In this document: positions 50,887 to 59,515 of the stretch, piece by piece
Layout: each line of letters starts with the position of its first letter
Position numbering within the stretch: position 1 is the stretch's first letter
Assembly: GCA_001689515.1 (NCBI GenBank)
Contig: LUJR01000048.1
Location: forward strand, 1 to 64,000
DNA from: Bacteroidales bacterium M7
GTDB taxonomy: Bacteria; Bacteroidota; Bacteroidia; Bacteroidales; Muribaculaceae
Reading direction: 5' to 3'
Length of the DNA stretch: 64,000 bases
The notes under the pieces: model-generated
Database searches by the model: none
Told to the model about the DNA's origin: nothing
What the model saw: the letters and a program-made list of their open reading frames with translations, nothing else
Translations under genes and position numbers: made by a program

Positions 50887-51474
50887 ATGGCTACTAAAAG
50901 TATTAAAGGCACTAAGACCGAGCAATACATCGTCAATTCCTATATGGCAGAGACGCAGGCTTATGCCCGCTACACATTTTATGCTCAGAAGGCTGACAAG
51001 GAACAGTATTTCCCTGTAGGAGTGGTATTCCGTGAGACTGCTGACAACGAACTGCACCATGCCAAGGTATTTCTTAAGATGCTTGAAGGTGACGAGGTGC
51101 AGTGTACAGGCAATGTGGATGCCGGTTATCTCGGAGCGACTGCCGAAAATCTTGCTGTCGCCATCAAAGAGGAGATGGTCGATGGCTATGAATTCTATCG
51201 CGAGGCTGCCAAGGTGGCAAAGGAGGAGGGGTTTGATGAAATAGCTACTCATTTCGCTGCCATAGCCAAGGTCGAGAAGTCACATCATGACCGTTTCCAG
51301 TACTGTCTGGAACTCATCAATGCTGGCACCATGTGGAAGCGTGAGGAGCCTATCGAATGGCTTTGCCTCGTTTGCGGATATATCCACAAAGGCAAGACTC
51401 CTCCCGAGAAGTGCCCGGGCTGTGATCATCCCTACCAGCACTATATGCCTAAGGATTTGATTGACATGCTCTGA
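50887..51474 (+). CDS. Rubrerythrin
   Basis: 195 residues. The N-terminal ferritin-like diiron domain has ExxYARYTFYA (about 18-28), FRETADNELHHAKVF (about 48-62) and a second pair around EEMVDGYEFYREAA and KVEKSHHDRFQ. The C-terminal rubredoxin domain has CLVCGY and CPGC. It reduces H2O2 in anaerobes with electrons from rubredoxin or NADH oxidoreductases. The 3' end overlaps the convergent comEC gene by 34 bases. Upstream there is an inverted repeat but no clear TAnnTTTG promoter, so control may be by a regulator or an alternative sigma factor. Confidence 0.94.
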   Translation: MATKSIKGTKTEQYIVNSYMAETQAYARYTFYAQKADKEQYFPVGVVFRETADNELHHAKVFLKMLEGDEVQCTGNVDAGYLGATAENLAVAIKEEMVDGYEFYREAAKVAKEEGFDEIATHFAAIAKVEKSHHDRFQYCLELINAGTMWKREEPIEWLCLVCGYIHKGKTPPEKCPGCDHPYQHYMPKDLIDML

Positions 51475-53519
51475 TTCTTGACCACTAAAGTATCAGATGT
51501 AGGAATCCCGTATTCCTGACATTTGTCTATGACCATTGATGCCATCCTCGGTCTTAACGCCGGGGATGGTATCACTTTTATATGAAGTCCTGACAGCATG
51601 TGCCATGGAGCTGTGCGTATGTCGCGGGTTGTTGCCCGTCCTGAAATTATCAGATATGGATCAGATTGGGATATGGCATGTGAAAATGCTGTTGAATCAA
51701 GAGCCTCTAATATGTGTATGCGGTGGTCAGTCATATTGTAAAGTGAGCTGACAGTAATATTATCCACGCCCGTAAGACGTAAGAAGGTGTCAAAATCCCG
51801 CTGTGCCCTTTGTTTGACAAGTATGGTGTCAGCACCTGTGGCATCGGTGTACAAGGTTACGGCATCTCTGTCGCGCACAAGCAGGGTGGTAAACGACCTG
51901 TCGGGGATGAGTATCGCTGATATATCCTCGTAGGGATACCTTGGCTGGATGAAGTTGCAGACTATGCCTGTAGCAGCAAGCAGCAGTGAGGCGTATCCAT
52001 AAGCACGTTTTCTCAGATTAATGTATAGACCCAGAGCAATTACAGCCATTAATAGCAATATGAGGCTCTCTGTTCCCAATTCTATACCGTTCAATAAAGC
52101 TCCAGGCAAAGATGAGACGAACTGAGCTGTGCGGTCAAGGATATTGACCGAATGGTCAGTCACGAAGCATGTCGAGCCATATATGATACCTGACAGATGT
52201 AGCGTATTTAGGATGGTTGCAATAGCACCTCCGACACAGATGATCGGCAGGAGTATAGAGGCAACAATGGCTGCAGGTACGAAATATATCGGAAATGTAT
52301 GGAAGTAGTAACATGCAATCAGCCCGGTTCCTGTCATTGCAGCTACAGGTACGGCTATATATGTGTTAAGATGATAGAGAGATCTGCGGCGAGGATTGAC
52401 CACGACAAAAGCTTTGGCAAATGCTATTATTGAAGCTACTGCGGCAAATGACAACTGGAAACCGTAGCTCATCAGGGAGAACGGGTCGGCAAGCACTATT
52501 ATCATGGCTGCCAGACATAGAGAGTTATATGGTGACGAGCGTCGTTGCAGCAGACGCGCCCCTGCAAATACCGTAGCCATGATGACGGCGCGTGTGACGG
52601 ATGGCGAATAACCAGTGATGGCAGCATAGAGCCATAATGATATGACAGTGATTATTATGACAGCTTTGCGCCACCGCATCACCAACAGAGGACACAGGGC
52701 TATGGATATAAGCAATCCTATGACAGCCACATGCATGCCGCTGAGAGCCAATATATGTGACAGCCCTGCTGAGGAGTATGCCTCGCGTCTGTAGGCGGTC
52801 AGCATCTCGGTGTCACCTAATAGCACCACTGTAAGAAACTCGGTGGTGGAAGGCGACATAGATGTTTCATATATGGCAGCTGCTATGCGTCCTCTGAAAC
52901 GGTAGAGTGCGTTGAGTATGCCAGGCTCGTCAGTGACTGATACTATGGCGTCAGGACGTATTACCACTGCTCCCGCGATTCCTCTGCGTCGGGCGTGGCG
53001 GCTGATGTCATCCATCATAGCCAATCTGCGTAGGGCGTGGCTGTCGGCGAGATTGCCTGACCATCTGATGCGTGACGCTGGGGCTATTCTGTGGTCAAAA
53101 CCGGCTATGGTCAATTGTATTTTTATGGGTCTGACAGCTTTGATGTTGTCTATGTCACTCCCCATGCTGTCTATTATGACATCTGTTACAGAGGAGGTCT
53201 CTGTCTCGTTGATGCGGTCTATATGCCCTGAAAAAGTCCAGGATCCTTTCTGATATTTGGTGGGAATGTTGACTGGCGCATGAAGTTCGGCATTGAACCA
53301 TCCTACTGCGAAGCATACGGTCAGCGCACATGCCGTGAATCGACGCAATACGAGAAATATCACAGCTGCGAGTAATGCCAGGAATGCGGCTGTCGTATTG
53401 AATATGCCTGATTCAGGATGGCAGATACCTAAAAAAGTACCCAGCAGCACGGTGGCTGCCGGGTACAGTAATGGTGTGGATGGATGGCTGAGCCGATGAT
53501 GGAGAGAGGGAAGCTGCAT
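51441..53519 (-). CDS. comEC: ComEC/Rec2-family DNA uptake channel protein
   Basis: 692 residues from MQLPSLHH at 53519; an ATG at 53543 would overlap the upstream gene. The N-terminal soluble OB-like DUF4131 region (about 80-200) is flanked by membrane helices, and the competence domain (about 210-490) carries the signature LSHILALSGMHVAVIGLLISIAL. The C-terminal metallo-beta-lactamase part seen in ComEC of many bacteria is degenerate here: the last 150 residues lack an HxHxDH motif. Bacteroidetes ComEC proteins are often like this. It lies downstream of the YeiH transporter, four bases apart, and ends inside the convergent rubrerythrin gene. Competence in this organism is not shown. Confidence 0.85.
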   Translation of the reverse strand: MQLPSLHHRLSHPSTPLLYPAATVLLGTFLGICHPESGIFNTTAAFLALLAAVIFLVLRRFTACALTVCFAVGWFNAELHAPVNIPTKYQKGSWTFSGHIDRINETETSSVTDVIIDSMGSDIDNIKAVRPIKIQLTIAGFDHRIAPASRIRWSGNLADSHALRRLAMMDDISRHARRRGIAGAVVIRPDAIVSVTDEPGILNALYRFRGRIAAAIYETSMSPSTTEFLTVVLLGDTEMLTAYRREAYSSAGLSHILALSGMHVAVIGLLISIALCPLLVMRWRKAVIIITVISLWLYAAITGYSPSVTRAVIMATVFAGARLLQRRSSPYNSLCLAAMIIVLADPFSLMSYGFQLSFAAVASIIAFAKAFVVVNPRRRSLYHLNTYIAVPVAAMTGTGLIACYYFHTFPIYFVPAAIVASILLPIICVGGAIATILNTLHLSGIIYGSTCFVTDHSVNILDRTAQFVSSLPGALLNGIELGTESLILLLMAVIALGLYINLRKRAYGYASLLLAATGIVCNFIQPRYPYEDISAILIPDRSFTTLLVRDRDAVTLYTDATGADTILVKQRAQRDFDTFLRLTGVDNITVSSLYNMTDHRIHILEALDSTAFSHAISQSDPYLIISGRATTRDIRTAPWHMLSGLHIKVIPSPALRPRMASMVIDKCQEYGIPTSDTLVVKNQSMSIKSLGI

Positions 53520-53523
53520 CGGT

Positions 53524-54573
53524 CTACAGCAGCACGGGTGCAAGATATTTTGCCATCAGGTATCCTCCGCCGAGAAGCCAGATAAAGAGGATGAAGGCAA
53601 GGATGAAAGGTTTGGCACCCGCTTTCTTGAATTTGTCTATGCTTGTTTCTGCGCCTAAGGCACACATTGCCATGGTCAGAAGGAAGGTGTCGATGTAGTT
53701 GATTGCATCAACCACGGCTACGGGCAGGAGGTTGAGGGAATTGAAACCGATGACAACGAGAAACCAGATGGCAAACCAGGGAACTGCGATTTTGCCCTTG
53801 GCGGCTTTTTCTCCGCTGCCTTGGGCGGGCGATTTCACAGCCGAGGCAGCTGCCCACCATCCGAGGATGAGAAGCACAGGGACAAGCATCATCACACGTA
53901 TCATCTTGACGATGACACTGACATTGGCTATTTCGCCTCCCATGGCATTGCCTGCGCCTACGGCGTGTGCTACCTCATGTAGTGTCGAGCCGGCGAAGAT
54001 GCCCATTTCCTGTGGTGACAGTCCTAAAGCACCGCTACGGTATGCCACCGGATAGAGGAACATGGCTATCGTACCGAAAATCACCACGGTAGCCACAGCT
54101 ACGGCTGTCTTGTAAGGCTTTGTCTGGATGGTCGATTCGGCTCCGAGCACGGCGGCAGCTCCGCAGATGCCGCTGCCTATCGAGGTCAGCAACGCTATGT
54201 CGCGATCCATCTTCATCAGTTTGCCTATCCAGTAGCCTCCCAATATGGTGACTGTCACTATGATTGCATCAATGACGATGCCGGCGGTGCCTACTGCCAT
54301 CACATCCTGGAATGTCAGTCGGAATCCGTAGAATATGATGCCTATTCGGAGTATCTTTTTTGAACAGAATATAATACCTGGCACCCATGTTTCGGGAAGA
54401 TGGTTGCGCAGGGAGTTGGCGTAGAGCATACCCAGGACGATACCGATGATCATAGGGCTGAACGAGAGCTCCTGGAAGAAGCGTGCGCTGCCTATGTAGA
54501 ATGCGGCGCATGAAAACAACGCTATAAGCAATATGCCGTGAAACATACTGCTACGGTGTGCGGAAAGTTTCAT
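53524..54573 (-). CDS. YeiH-family putative sulfate exporter
   Basis: 349 residues, about ten hydrophobic helices, inner membrane. The YeiH/UPF0324 pattern is clear: SPMIIGIVLGMLYANS, LRIGIIFYGFRLTFQDV, GSGICGAAAVLGAESTIQ, and FAGSTLHEVAHAVGAGNAMG, with the conserved HEVAHAV. Family members are annotated as putative sulfate exporters, based on limited evidence. It precedes comEC on the same strand; no functional link is apparent. Confidence 0.9.
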   Translation of the reverse strand: MKLSAHRSSMFHGILLIALFSCAAFYIGSARFFQELSFSPMIIGIVLGMLYANSLRNHLPETWVPGIIFCSKKILRIGIIFYGFRLTFQDVMAVGTAGIVIDAIIVTVTILGGYWIGKLMKMDRDIALLTSIGSGICGAAAVLGAESTIQTKPYKTAVAVATVVIFGTIAMFLYPVAYRSGALGLSPQEMGIFAGSTLHEVAHAVGAGNAMGGEIANVSVIVKMIRVMMLVPVLLILGWWAAASAVKSPAQGSGEKAAKGKIAVPWFAIWFLVVIGFNSLNLLPVAVVDAINYIDTFLLTMAMCALGAETSIDKFKKAGAKPFILAFILFIWLLGGGYLMAKYLAPVLL

Positions 54574-54633
54574 AGATTATGAATTTGTATGGTTATGAAT
54601 ATAAGTGAAATATAAGTGTATATAAAATGTATG

Positions 54634-55383
54634 TTATTCTTGCCAGATGTTCCATGCTGCAAATGCCTGGAGCAGAAGCATCTCAAGACCGTTTTTGGTT
54701 GCCGCGCCATGTTCGGCTGCTTTGCGCATGAACATTGTCACATCCGGGTTATATAGCAGGTCGTAACAAAGGTGTGCAGGGGTGAGCTGGTCATAGGGGA
54801 TGTCCGGGCATTCGTCCATGTGGGGATACATCCCTAAGGGTGTCGTATTGACGATGAGCAGGTTTTCTGCCATTATTTCTGGCGTCAGGTCGCTGTAGGT
54901 GTAGCGTCCTTCGGCTGGAGTGCGTGACACAAGTGTCGCCGATATGCCGAGCTTTTTAAGAGCCTGCATGACCGCCTTTGATGCGCCGCCTGTGCCGAGC
55001 ACGAGGGCATGTTTCATCTCCGGGGTCAGCAGGGGGCTGAGCGAATCGGTGAATCCGATTACATCCGAGTTGTACCCTTTCAGTCGCAGTTTGCTGCCCT
55101 TGCGTATGAACTTTATGACATTGACCGCGCCTATCTCGGCGGTGTCGGGGTCAAGCTCGTCAAGGTAGGGTATGACCTGCTCTTTGTAGGGAATGGTTAC
55201 ATTAAGACCGCGAAGGTTGGGATTATCCTTGATTACATCGGGGAAATCGGCTATCTCGGGAATTTCGAAATTGACGTAACGCGCAGCGATGCTTTCAGCA
55301 TCAAACTTGCGGTTGAAATACTGCTGGGAGAACGAGTGGGTCAGCGGATACCCTATCAGACCGTAAATACTTTCGTGGAGCAT
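54634..55383 (-). CDS. aroE: Shikimate dehydrogenase
   Basis: 249 residues. Reduces 3-dehydroshikimate to shikimate with NADPH in aromatic amino acid synthesis. Shikimate-binding motifs are YPLTHSFSQQYFN (Ser-x-Ser-type, about 12-24), NVTIPYKE with the catalytic Lys (about 60-68) and GAVNVI (about 84-89). The Rossmann loop is VLGTGGASKAV (about 127-137), followed by the NADP-binding SRTPAEG. It has its own promoter and lies apart from other aro genes. Confidence 0.94.
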   Translation of the reverse strand: MLHESIYGLIGYPLTHSFSQQYFNRKFDAESIAARYVNFEIPEIADFPDVIKDNPNLRGLNVTIPYKEQVIPYLDELDPDTAEIGAVNVIKFIRKGSKLRLKGYNSDVIGFTDSLSPLLTPEMKHALVLGTGGASKAVMQALKKLGISATLVSRTPAEGRYTYSDLTPEIMAENLLIVNTTPLGMYPHMDECPDIPYDQLTPAHLCYDLLYNPDVTMFMRKAAEHGAATKNGLEMLLLQAFAAWNIWQE

Positions 55384-55409
55384 GTAACTATTGGAATATT
55401 AATATGCCA

Positions 55410-55440
55410 CAAATGTAGAGAAAAAACATAAAATAACCAA
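55410..55440 (-). promoter_or_regulatory. Promoter of aroE
   Basis: Minus strand TTG (55438-55440), 20-base spacer, TACATTTG (55410-55417), 27 bases from the start codon. Confidence 0.6.
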
Positions 55441-55546
55441 CTCTGGCAGTTCGTTAAGTTTTATTTTAAACTGCATTGTTACAGTTACATCCTTTTTAAC
55501 CTTAGTTTGTTTAATCTGTCGGATTTTGTGCTATCAGTGTTAACGT

Positions 55547-55981
55547 TTAGGTATCCATATCTTCGTCATCAAGGTCATCCCAGTCGAAGTCCCAACCGCT
55601 GCTTTCTTCGGTGAAACGTGCCAGGTCACGGCCTTCGCGTTTTGTCGGGCGTCCAAGCCCTTTGCGGCGGTCTACGAATCCGCTTATCTTGACCACTTCA
55701 AGCAGATCAAGCTCGCTGCGAGGAGTGACATTTTCCATGTATTCGGGCACGAGTTTCGCGCCGAGGCGGTTTTCAGTCAGAGCCAGCACCTTGAATGAGT
55801 AGGTCACAGGTGGTTTGCGCACCTGTATGATGTCGCCGGTTTTGATGGTGCGTGACGGCTTGGCTATGGCGTTACCCACGCTCACGCGACCCTTTTTGCA
55901 AGCCTCGGTGGCTATGGTGCGGGTCTTGAATATGCGCATCGCCCACAGCCATTTGTCTATGCGTACTTCCGATTTAGCCAT
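55547..55981 (-). CDS. hslR: S4-domain RNA-binding protein, Hsp15-like
   Basis: 144 residues. The S4 domain occupies about 5-65 (VRIDKWLWAMRIFKTRTIATEACKKGRVSVGN), as in Hsp15, which binds stalled 50S subunits carrying nascent chains. The C-terminus is acidic (DFDWDDLDDEDMDT). It follows pth by ten bases; with rplY and pth it forms a translation-related group, in an order I associate with Bacteroidales. The symbol rests on family resemblance. Confidence 0.88.
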   Translation of the reverse strand: MAKSEVRIDKWLWAMRIFKTRTIATEACKKGRVSVGNAIAKPSRTIKTGDIIQVRKPPVTYSFKVLALTENRLGAKLVPEYMENVTPRSELDLLEVVKISGFVDRRKGLGRPTKREGRDLARFTEESSGWDFDWDDLDDEDMDT

Positions 55982-55991
55982 ACGGTAGGGG

Positions 55992-56555
55992 TCATTTGTT
56001 GTTGAAATTGCACATCGCGAAGTCGAGTCCGCTAAGGCAGAATGCTTTCACGGCATCGACAGCTACATCCACGCGGGTGGGGAGCATCTGCCGTTCGTTG
56101 AGTTTGAAGTGTCCGAGCACATAGTCTATCTGACCGCCACGCGGATAGTCGTTGCCTATGCCGAAGCGCAGACGCGGATACTCCTGTGTGCCGAGCATCT
56201 GGGCTATGTTTTTCAGCCCGTTGTGTCCTGCATCGCTGCCGTTGCCTTTGAGGCGTATCGCACCGAAGGGGAGTGCCACGTCATCCACGAGCACAAGGAT
56301 GTTTTTCAGATCTACGTTCTCCTTATCTATCCAGTAGCGCACAGCTTGGCCGCTCAGATTCATATAGGTAGACGGTTTCAGCACCACGAGCTGTGCGTTT
56401 TTGACCCTTATGCGGGCGATGTCACCGTAGCGTTCGGTCGTGAAAACGCCGCCTACGCTGTATACGAGAGCATCAGCTATGCGGAATCCGATATTATGTC
56501 GGGTCCCGACATATTCAGCCCCGATATTTCCGAGACCTACTATCAGGTATTTCAT
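55992..56555 (-). CDS. pth: Peptidyl-tRNA hydrolase
   Basis: 187 residues. Releases tRNA from peptidyl-tRNA dropped by ribosomes. The active-site motif YVGTRHNIGF contains the catalytic His near residue 20, and further motifs are LKPSTYMNLSGQAV (about 59-72), DDVALPFG and GSDAGHNGLKNI (with the second His). Length and start are normal. It lies 80 bases downstream of rplY, separated by a hairpin, and just upstream of hslR. Confidence 0.95.
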   Translation of the reverse strand: MKYLIVGLGNIGAEYVGTRHNIGFRIADALVYSVGGVFTTERYGDIARIRVKNAQLVVLKPSTYMNLSGQAVRYWIDKENVDLKNILVLVDDVALPFGAIRLKGNGSDAGHNGLKNIAQMLGTQEYPRLRFGIGNDYPRGGQIDYVLGHFKLNERQMLPTRVDVAVDAVKAFCLSGLDFAMCNFNNK

Positions 56556-56576
56556 ATTTATGTTTTTGTGTTAAAC

Positions 56577-56613
56577 AAATATGACGGCACAAATGATTTG
56601 TACCGTCATATTT
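56577..56613 (-). terminator. Hairpin between rplY and pth
   Basis: AAATATGACGG and CCGTCATATTT (11-bp arms at 56577-56587 and 56603-56613), with ACAAAT/ATTTGT extending the pairing inside. On the minus strand the sequence TTTGTTTAA follows. It may attenuate rather than stop transcription into pth. Confidence 0.6.
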
Positions 56614-56635
56614 ATGAGATATGTGTGCTCGGAGC

Positions 56636-57292
56636 TTACTTGCCGGCAGCAGCGGCAGCCTGGGCACCGCGGGCAGCACGTGTGAGCTGAACGGCACAAA
56701 CCACAGCGTTCTTGGCGTTGACCAGTTCGAGACCCTCGAAGTGGAGGTCGCCGATCTGGAGAGTCTTGCCGAGACCGAGGTTGTCGACGTTGATGATGAC
56801 GCGCTCGGGAATCTGTGTGTAGATAGCCTTGACCTTGATCTTCTTCATAGAGAGGGTCAGCTTACCACCGGCTTTCACACCCTCGGCGTGGCCTTCGAGC
56901 TTCACGGGAACCTCGATGGTGACAGGCTTCTTGTCGTTGACCTCGAGCAGGTCGATGTGGAGGATGGTATCCTTCACGGGGTGGAACTGGATGTCCTTGA
57001 GCACGGCATTGCGCTTCTCGCCGTTGATGTCAAGCTCGATAGCGAAGATGTCGGGCGTATAGATGAGTTTGCGGACAGCCTCGTTGGTCACAGTCAGGTC
57101 GGTAGTGATGAGACCTTTGCCACGGCCGATTTCGATGATCTTTTCGCCGGGTTTGAGAGTGCCCTTGAAGGGGAGGTCGATGTGTTCGCCGCCGTTAAGC
57201 ACTACGGGGATTTTGTTCTCTTTGCGGAGCTGCTTGGCAGCCTTCTTGCCGAGGTCAGTACGGGGCTCGGCAGACAGTTGAAATGAGTTCAT
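56636..57292 (-). CDS. rplY: 50S ribosomal protein L25/general stress protein Ctc
   Basis: 218 residues, so the long Ctc-type protein rather than the 94-residue E. coli L25. The N-terminal L25 domain (about 1-90: LSAEPRTDLGKKAAKQLRKENKIPVVLNGG) binds 5S rRNA; the C-terminal TL5 beta domain covers about 95-190. The tail ends in an Ala-rich stretch. It has a consensus promoter about 105 bases upstream and heads the rplY-pth-hslR group. Confidence 0.94.
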   Translation of the reverse strand: MNSFQLSAEPRTDLGKKAAKQLRKENKIPVVLNGGEHIDLPFKGTLKPGEKIIEIGRGKGLITTDLTVTNEAVRKLIYTPDIFAIELDINGEKRNAVLKDIQFHPVKDTILHIDLLEVNDKKPVTIEVPVKLEGHAEGVKAGGKLTLSMKKIKVKAIYTQIPERVIINVDNLGLGKTLQIGDLHFEGLELVNAKNAVVCAVQLTRAARGAQAAAAAGK

Positions 57293-57397
57293 TTCGCGGT
57301 AAATTGATTGTGTTACTCAAAATTAAGTTTATTATCTCTAATTCGCTTAATTTCCCATCACACGGATATAAAGGAAATAGTAGCGTTTAAGCGACCA

Positions 57398-57429
57398 CAA
57401 AGTTAATCATTTTCCCCCACACCACCAAA
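57398..57429 (-). promoter_or_regulatory. Promoter of rplY
   Basis: Minus strand TTTG (57426-57429), 20-base spacer, TAACTTTG (57398-57405). Confidence 0.65.
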
Positions 57430-57459
57430 CCTTCCCAAAATATCGCTATCTCTTTGCTA

Positions 57460-57612
57460 TCATTTGTTTACCTTGCTATCTATCCACCCAAATAGTGCGT
57501 AGATGCCTATGGCTATGGGTAGAGCCACGCAAAAGAGGAAGGTGAGGAAGCCGGGGCACGCGCATATGACGATGAATATTATCAGTATCGCCCAAAGGAT
57601 TATGCCGATCAT
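57460..57612 (-). CDS. Possible 50-residue membrane protein
   Basis: An ATG at 57612 opens MIGIILWAILIIFIVICACP and continues GFLTFLFCVALPIAIGIYALFGWIDSKVNK. Two hydrophobic segments (about 2-19 and 21-43) with a charged C-terminus make a credible small inner membrane protein. It lies upstream of rplY on the same strand. No family recognised. Confidence 0.45.
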   Translation of the reverse strand: MIGIILWAILIIFIVICACPGFLTFLFCVALPIAIGIYALFGWIDSKVNK

Positions 57613-57637
57613 AGCTTTATGAGGTGTGAAGGGGTTG

Positions 57638-57715
57638 TTACTTAATGTTGGAGCCGTCTTTGAGTGCGGGGACTATCCATGCGAAGAAGCAGATGATGGC
57701 GATGAGGATTGACAT
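57638..57715 (-). CDS. Possible 25-residue hydrophobic peptide
   Basis: ATG at 57715 opens MSILIAIICFFAWIVPALKD, ending GSNIK. One short hydrophobic helix. It overlaps another tiny frame in a different register; at most one of the two is likely real. Confidence 0.2.
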   Translation of the reverse strand: MSILIAIICFFAWIVPALKDGSNIK

Positions 57716-57762
57716 GATGGAAAGATTAGTGCGATGACAAGGAAAGCCACTATGACCTTCAT
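57673..57762 (-). CDS. Possible 29-residue lipoprotein-like peptide
   Basis: ATG at 57762 opens MKVIVAFLVIALIFPSCQSS with a Ser-rich end. The lipobox-like FPSC after a hydrophobic run resembles small lysis or entericidin-type lipoproteins. Very short and unsupported by context. Confidence 0.25.
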   Translation of the reverse strand: MKVIVAFLVIALIFPSCQSSSPSSASSHG

Positions 57763-57838
57763 TTGCGAAATTAGCAATCCGCATGTGCGATATTGCTGCG
57801 TATGTAGGTTAAATAATGTCAAACAAAGTGCATTTCTG

Positions 57839-58447
57839 CTATCGCACTACTGACTCAAGCGGGATGGTTATGGCTGATTCAGGGGGCATCATGGCGTTGA
57901 TCATCATCAGGTGCGTAAATCCCCATTTGTTGTCTGGGAGAATATCTGATATGCCGAAATCGCCTATTTGTACCGTTCCTGTGGCGATGAGCCACGAGCG
58001 CATAACTCCAGGCAAAAGGAACGATGATGGGACATACATGCGATATCCATCGGTCAGGATGATGTTGGTATAGGATGTGTCGCAGATTTTGCCGTCCTTG
58101 ACCACTATGATGTCATCGCAGTCACCGCGCATATTATAAAGGCGGTCTATGCATGTCCTGTCGGCATATTTGAGATGATAGTCTATGTCTCTCCCTGCTT
58201 CAACTATCTTAAGCTTCTTTATGTCACGGCGATTATATTTCGTAAAAGATACCTCCTCTAATTCCTCTCCGTAGAGGATGCGCATTTTTATCTCCCCCGT
58301 CTGGCACCAGTCAGGGATTTCTATGGATGACAGCGGAGGCAGATGAAATCGCCCGAATGCCTCCATGGATGTGTCATGCATCCTGCGCTCATGCAGCGGT
58401 GCGAGCATCATGCGTCCTTCACTTATTCTTACCGATTCAATAAACAT
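57839..58447 (-). CDS. pabC: Class IV aminotransferase, aminodeoxychorismate lyase-like
   Basis: 202 residues of the PLP fold type IV family. The PLP lysine is probably in YHLKYADR (about 112-119), and the cofactor-binding segment ICDTSYTNIILTDG (about 140-153) matches the family's EGSxSNxF region. The stop codon of pabB lies just upstream (three-base gap) on the same strand, strongly suggesting 4-amino-4-deoxychorismate lyase, which makes 4-aminobenzoate for folate. It is shorter than typical (about 270), and the N-terminal motif is abbreviated. Confidence 0.82.
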   Translation of the reverse strand: MFIESVRISEGRMMLAPLHERRMHDTSMEAFGRFHLPPLSSIEIPDWCQTGEIKMRILYGEELEEVSFTKYNRRDIKKLKIVEAGRDIDYHLKYADRTCIDRLYNMRGDCDDIIVVKDGKICDTSYTNIILTDGYRMYVPSSFLLPGVMRSWLIATGTVQIGDFGISDILPDNKWGFTHLMMINAMMPPESAITIPLESVVR

Positions 58448-58450
58448 ATT

Positions 58451-59437
58451 TCAGACCGTTAGATATACTTTGTCAAGCAGTTCGGCGTATTCCGTGGAAA
58501 CATCACTGTTAGCTGTGATGCCGCCTCCGCTGTGGAAATAGAAGCATCTGTCGGAGTGGCGTTGCACACAACGTATCATCACCGCACTGTCGAGACTTTT
58601 GCCGTCAAAGAAGCCGAATACACCCGTGTACCATCCTCTTTCAGACTGTTCCGCGCTACGTATCAGTCTGAGTGTGGAGTCTTTGGGTGCACCGCATATC
58701 GATCCTGCCGGAAGCAGCTGGAGCATGATGTCGCCAAGTCTTGACTGCCATCCATGGGGCAGCAATCCGCTTATATGCGAACTCGTCTGATATATGGGAC
58801 CTTTCGCGGTCTCTATCTTCTCAAAATAGCGGAAACGATTGACACGGACATCAGTGGCAACCATGCTGAGATCATTTCTAAGAAGGTCTACGATGGTGTA
58901 GTGTTCTGACACTTCCTTTTCGTTATCCCTGAGTCTCTCATAAGCATCTGGACGGTCAGCTTTTATAGTCCCTTTCATGGGATATGTAGAGATGGTGCCT
59001 TTCTCAGAGACCTTGACAAATGATTCCGGTGAAAAACATACAAATTCGTCAGGGATAAGCAGTCTGTAAGGAGCTTTCGCCGCCATCAACAGATCTTTCA
59101 GGTCAGAACATTCCACTTGGGTTGCCCACGTCAGATTGGCAAGGAAGCTGTTGCCGCTGAGCAGCCCTTTGCGTACAGTTGCAAAAGCCTCGGCATATTC
59201 TTTCTCTGATGGAGCGGAGACTGGTTTTAGCGACACAGACGGACGCTGCGCCGAAGGTTCAATGTTCCCATGACCGCCCATATTCCACAGCACTCCGCAG
59301 TCATCAAATGGCGAAGATGTGAAAAACGCCCTCTCCATCGCATAATCCACAATGAATAGAAACGGTATGCCCGCACAACCAGCCTCATTCATCTGCCGTC
59401 TCAAAGACACTATACCACAAAACATACCGTTTGTCAC
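58451..59437 (-). CDS. pabB: Aminodeoxychorismate synthase component I
   Basis: 328 residues, the short PabB form without a long N-terminal domain. The chorismate-binding domain has NLTWATQVE near 105, the motif STYPMKGTIKAD (about 165-176) in which the Lys replaces the threonine-type anthranilate signature as usual for PabB, VDLLRNDLSMVA, and the C-terminal AGSICGAPKDSTLRLI and GVFGFFDG. It converts chorismate with PabA-supplied ammonia to aminodeoxychorismate; PabA is not in the window. An ATG 15 codons in (MNEAGCAG) is an alternative start. Confidence 0.9.
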   Translation of the reverse strand: MTNGMFCGIVSLRRQMNEAGCAGIPFLFIVDYAMERAFFTSSPFDDCGVLWNMGGHGNIEPSAQRPSVSLKPVSAPSEKEYAEAFATVRKGLLSGNSFLANLTWATQVECSDLKDLLMAAKAPYRLLIPDEFVCFSPESFVKVSEKGTISTYPMKGTIKADRPDAYERLRDNEKEVSEHYTIVDLLRNDLSMVATDVRVNRFRYFEKIETAKGPIYQTSSHISGLLPHGWQSRLGDIMLQLLPAGSICGAPKDSTLRLIRSAEQSERGWYTGVFGFFDGKSLDSAVMIRCVQRHSDRCFYFHSGGGITANSDVSTEYAELLDKVYLTV

Positions 59438-59515
59438 GTATATGATTATATCATTTAAGATGACTTAAATGTTGTTATGCGATGATTTCAAGCTAATCTA
59501 TGGCTGATTGAGCGG

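Noticed and set aside
53520..53543. comEC start at 53543
   Set aside because: It would overlap the YeiH gene and adds a cysteine-rich stretch (MHPCCCRP) unlike ComEC; the ATG at 53519 fits better.
56621..57286. 221-codon plus-strand frame over rplY
   Set aside because: It is a mirror of rplY codon bias; the minus-strand L25 is unmistakable.
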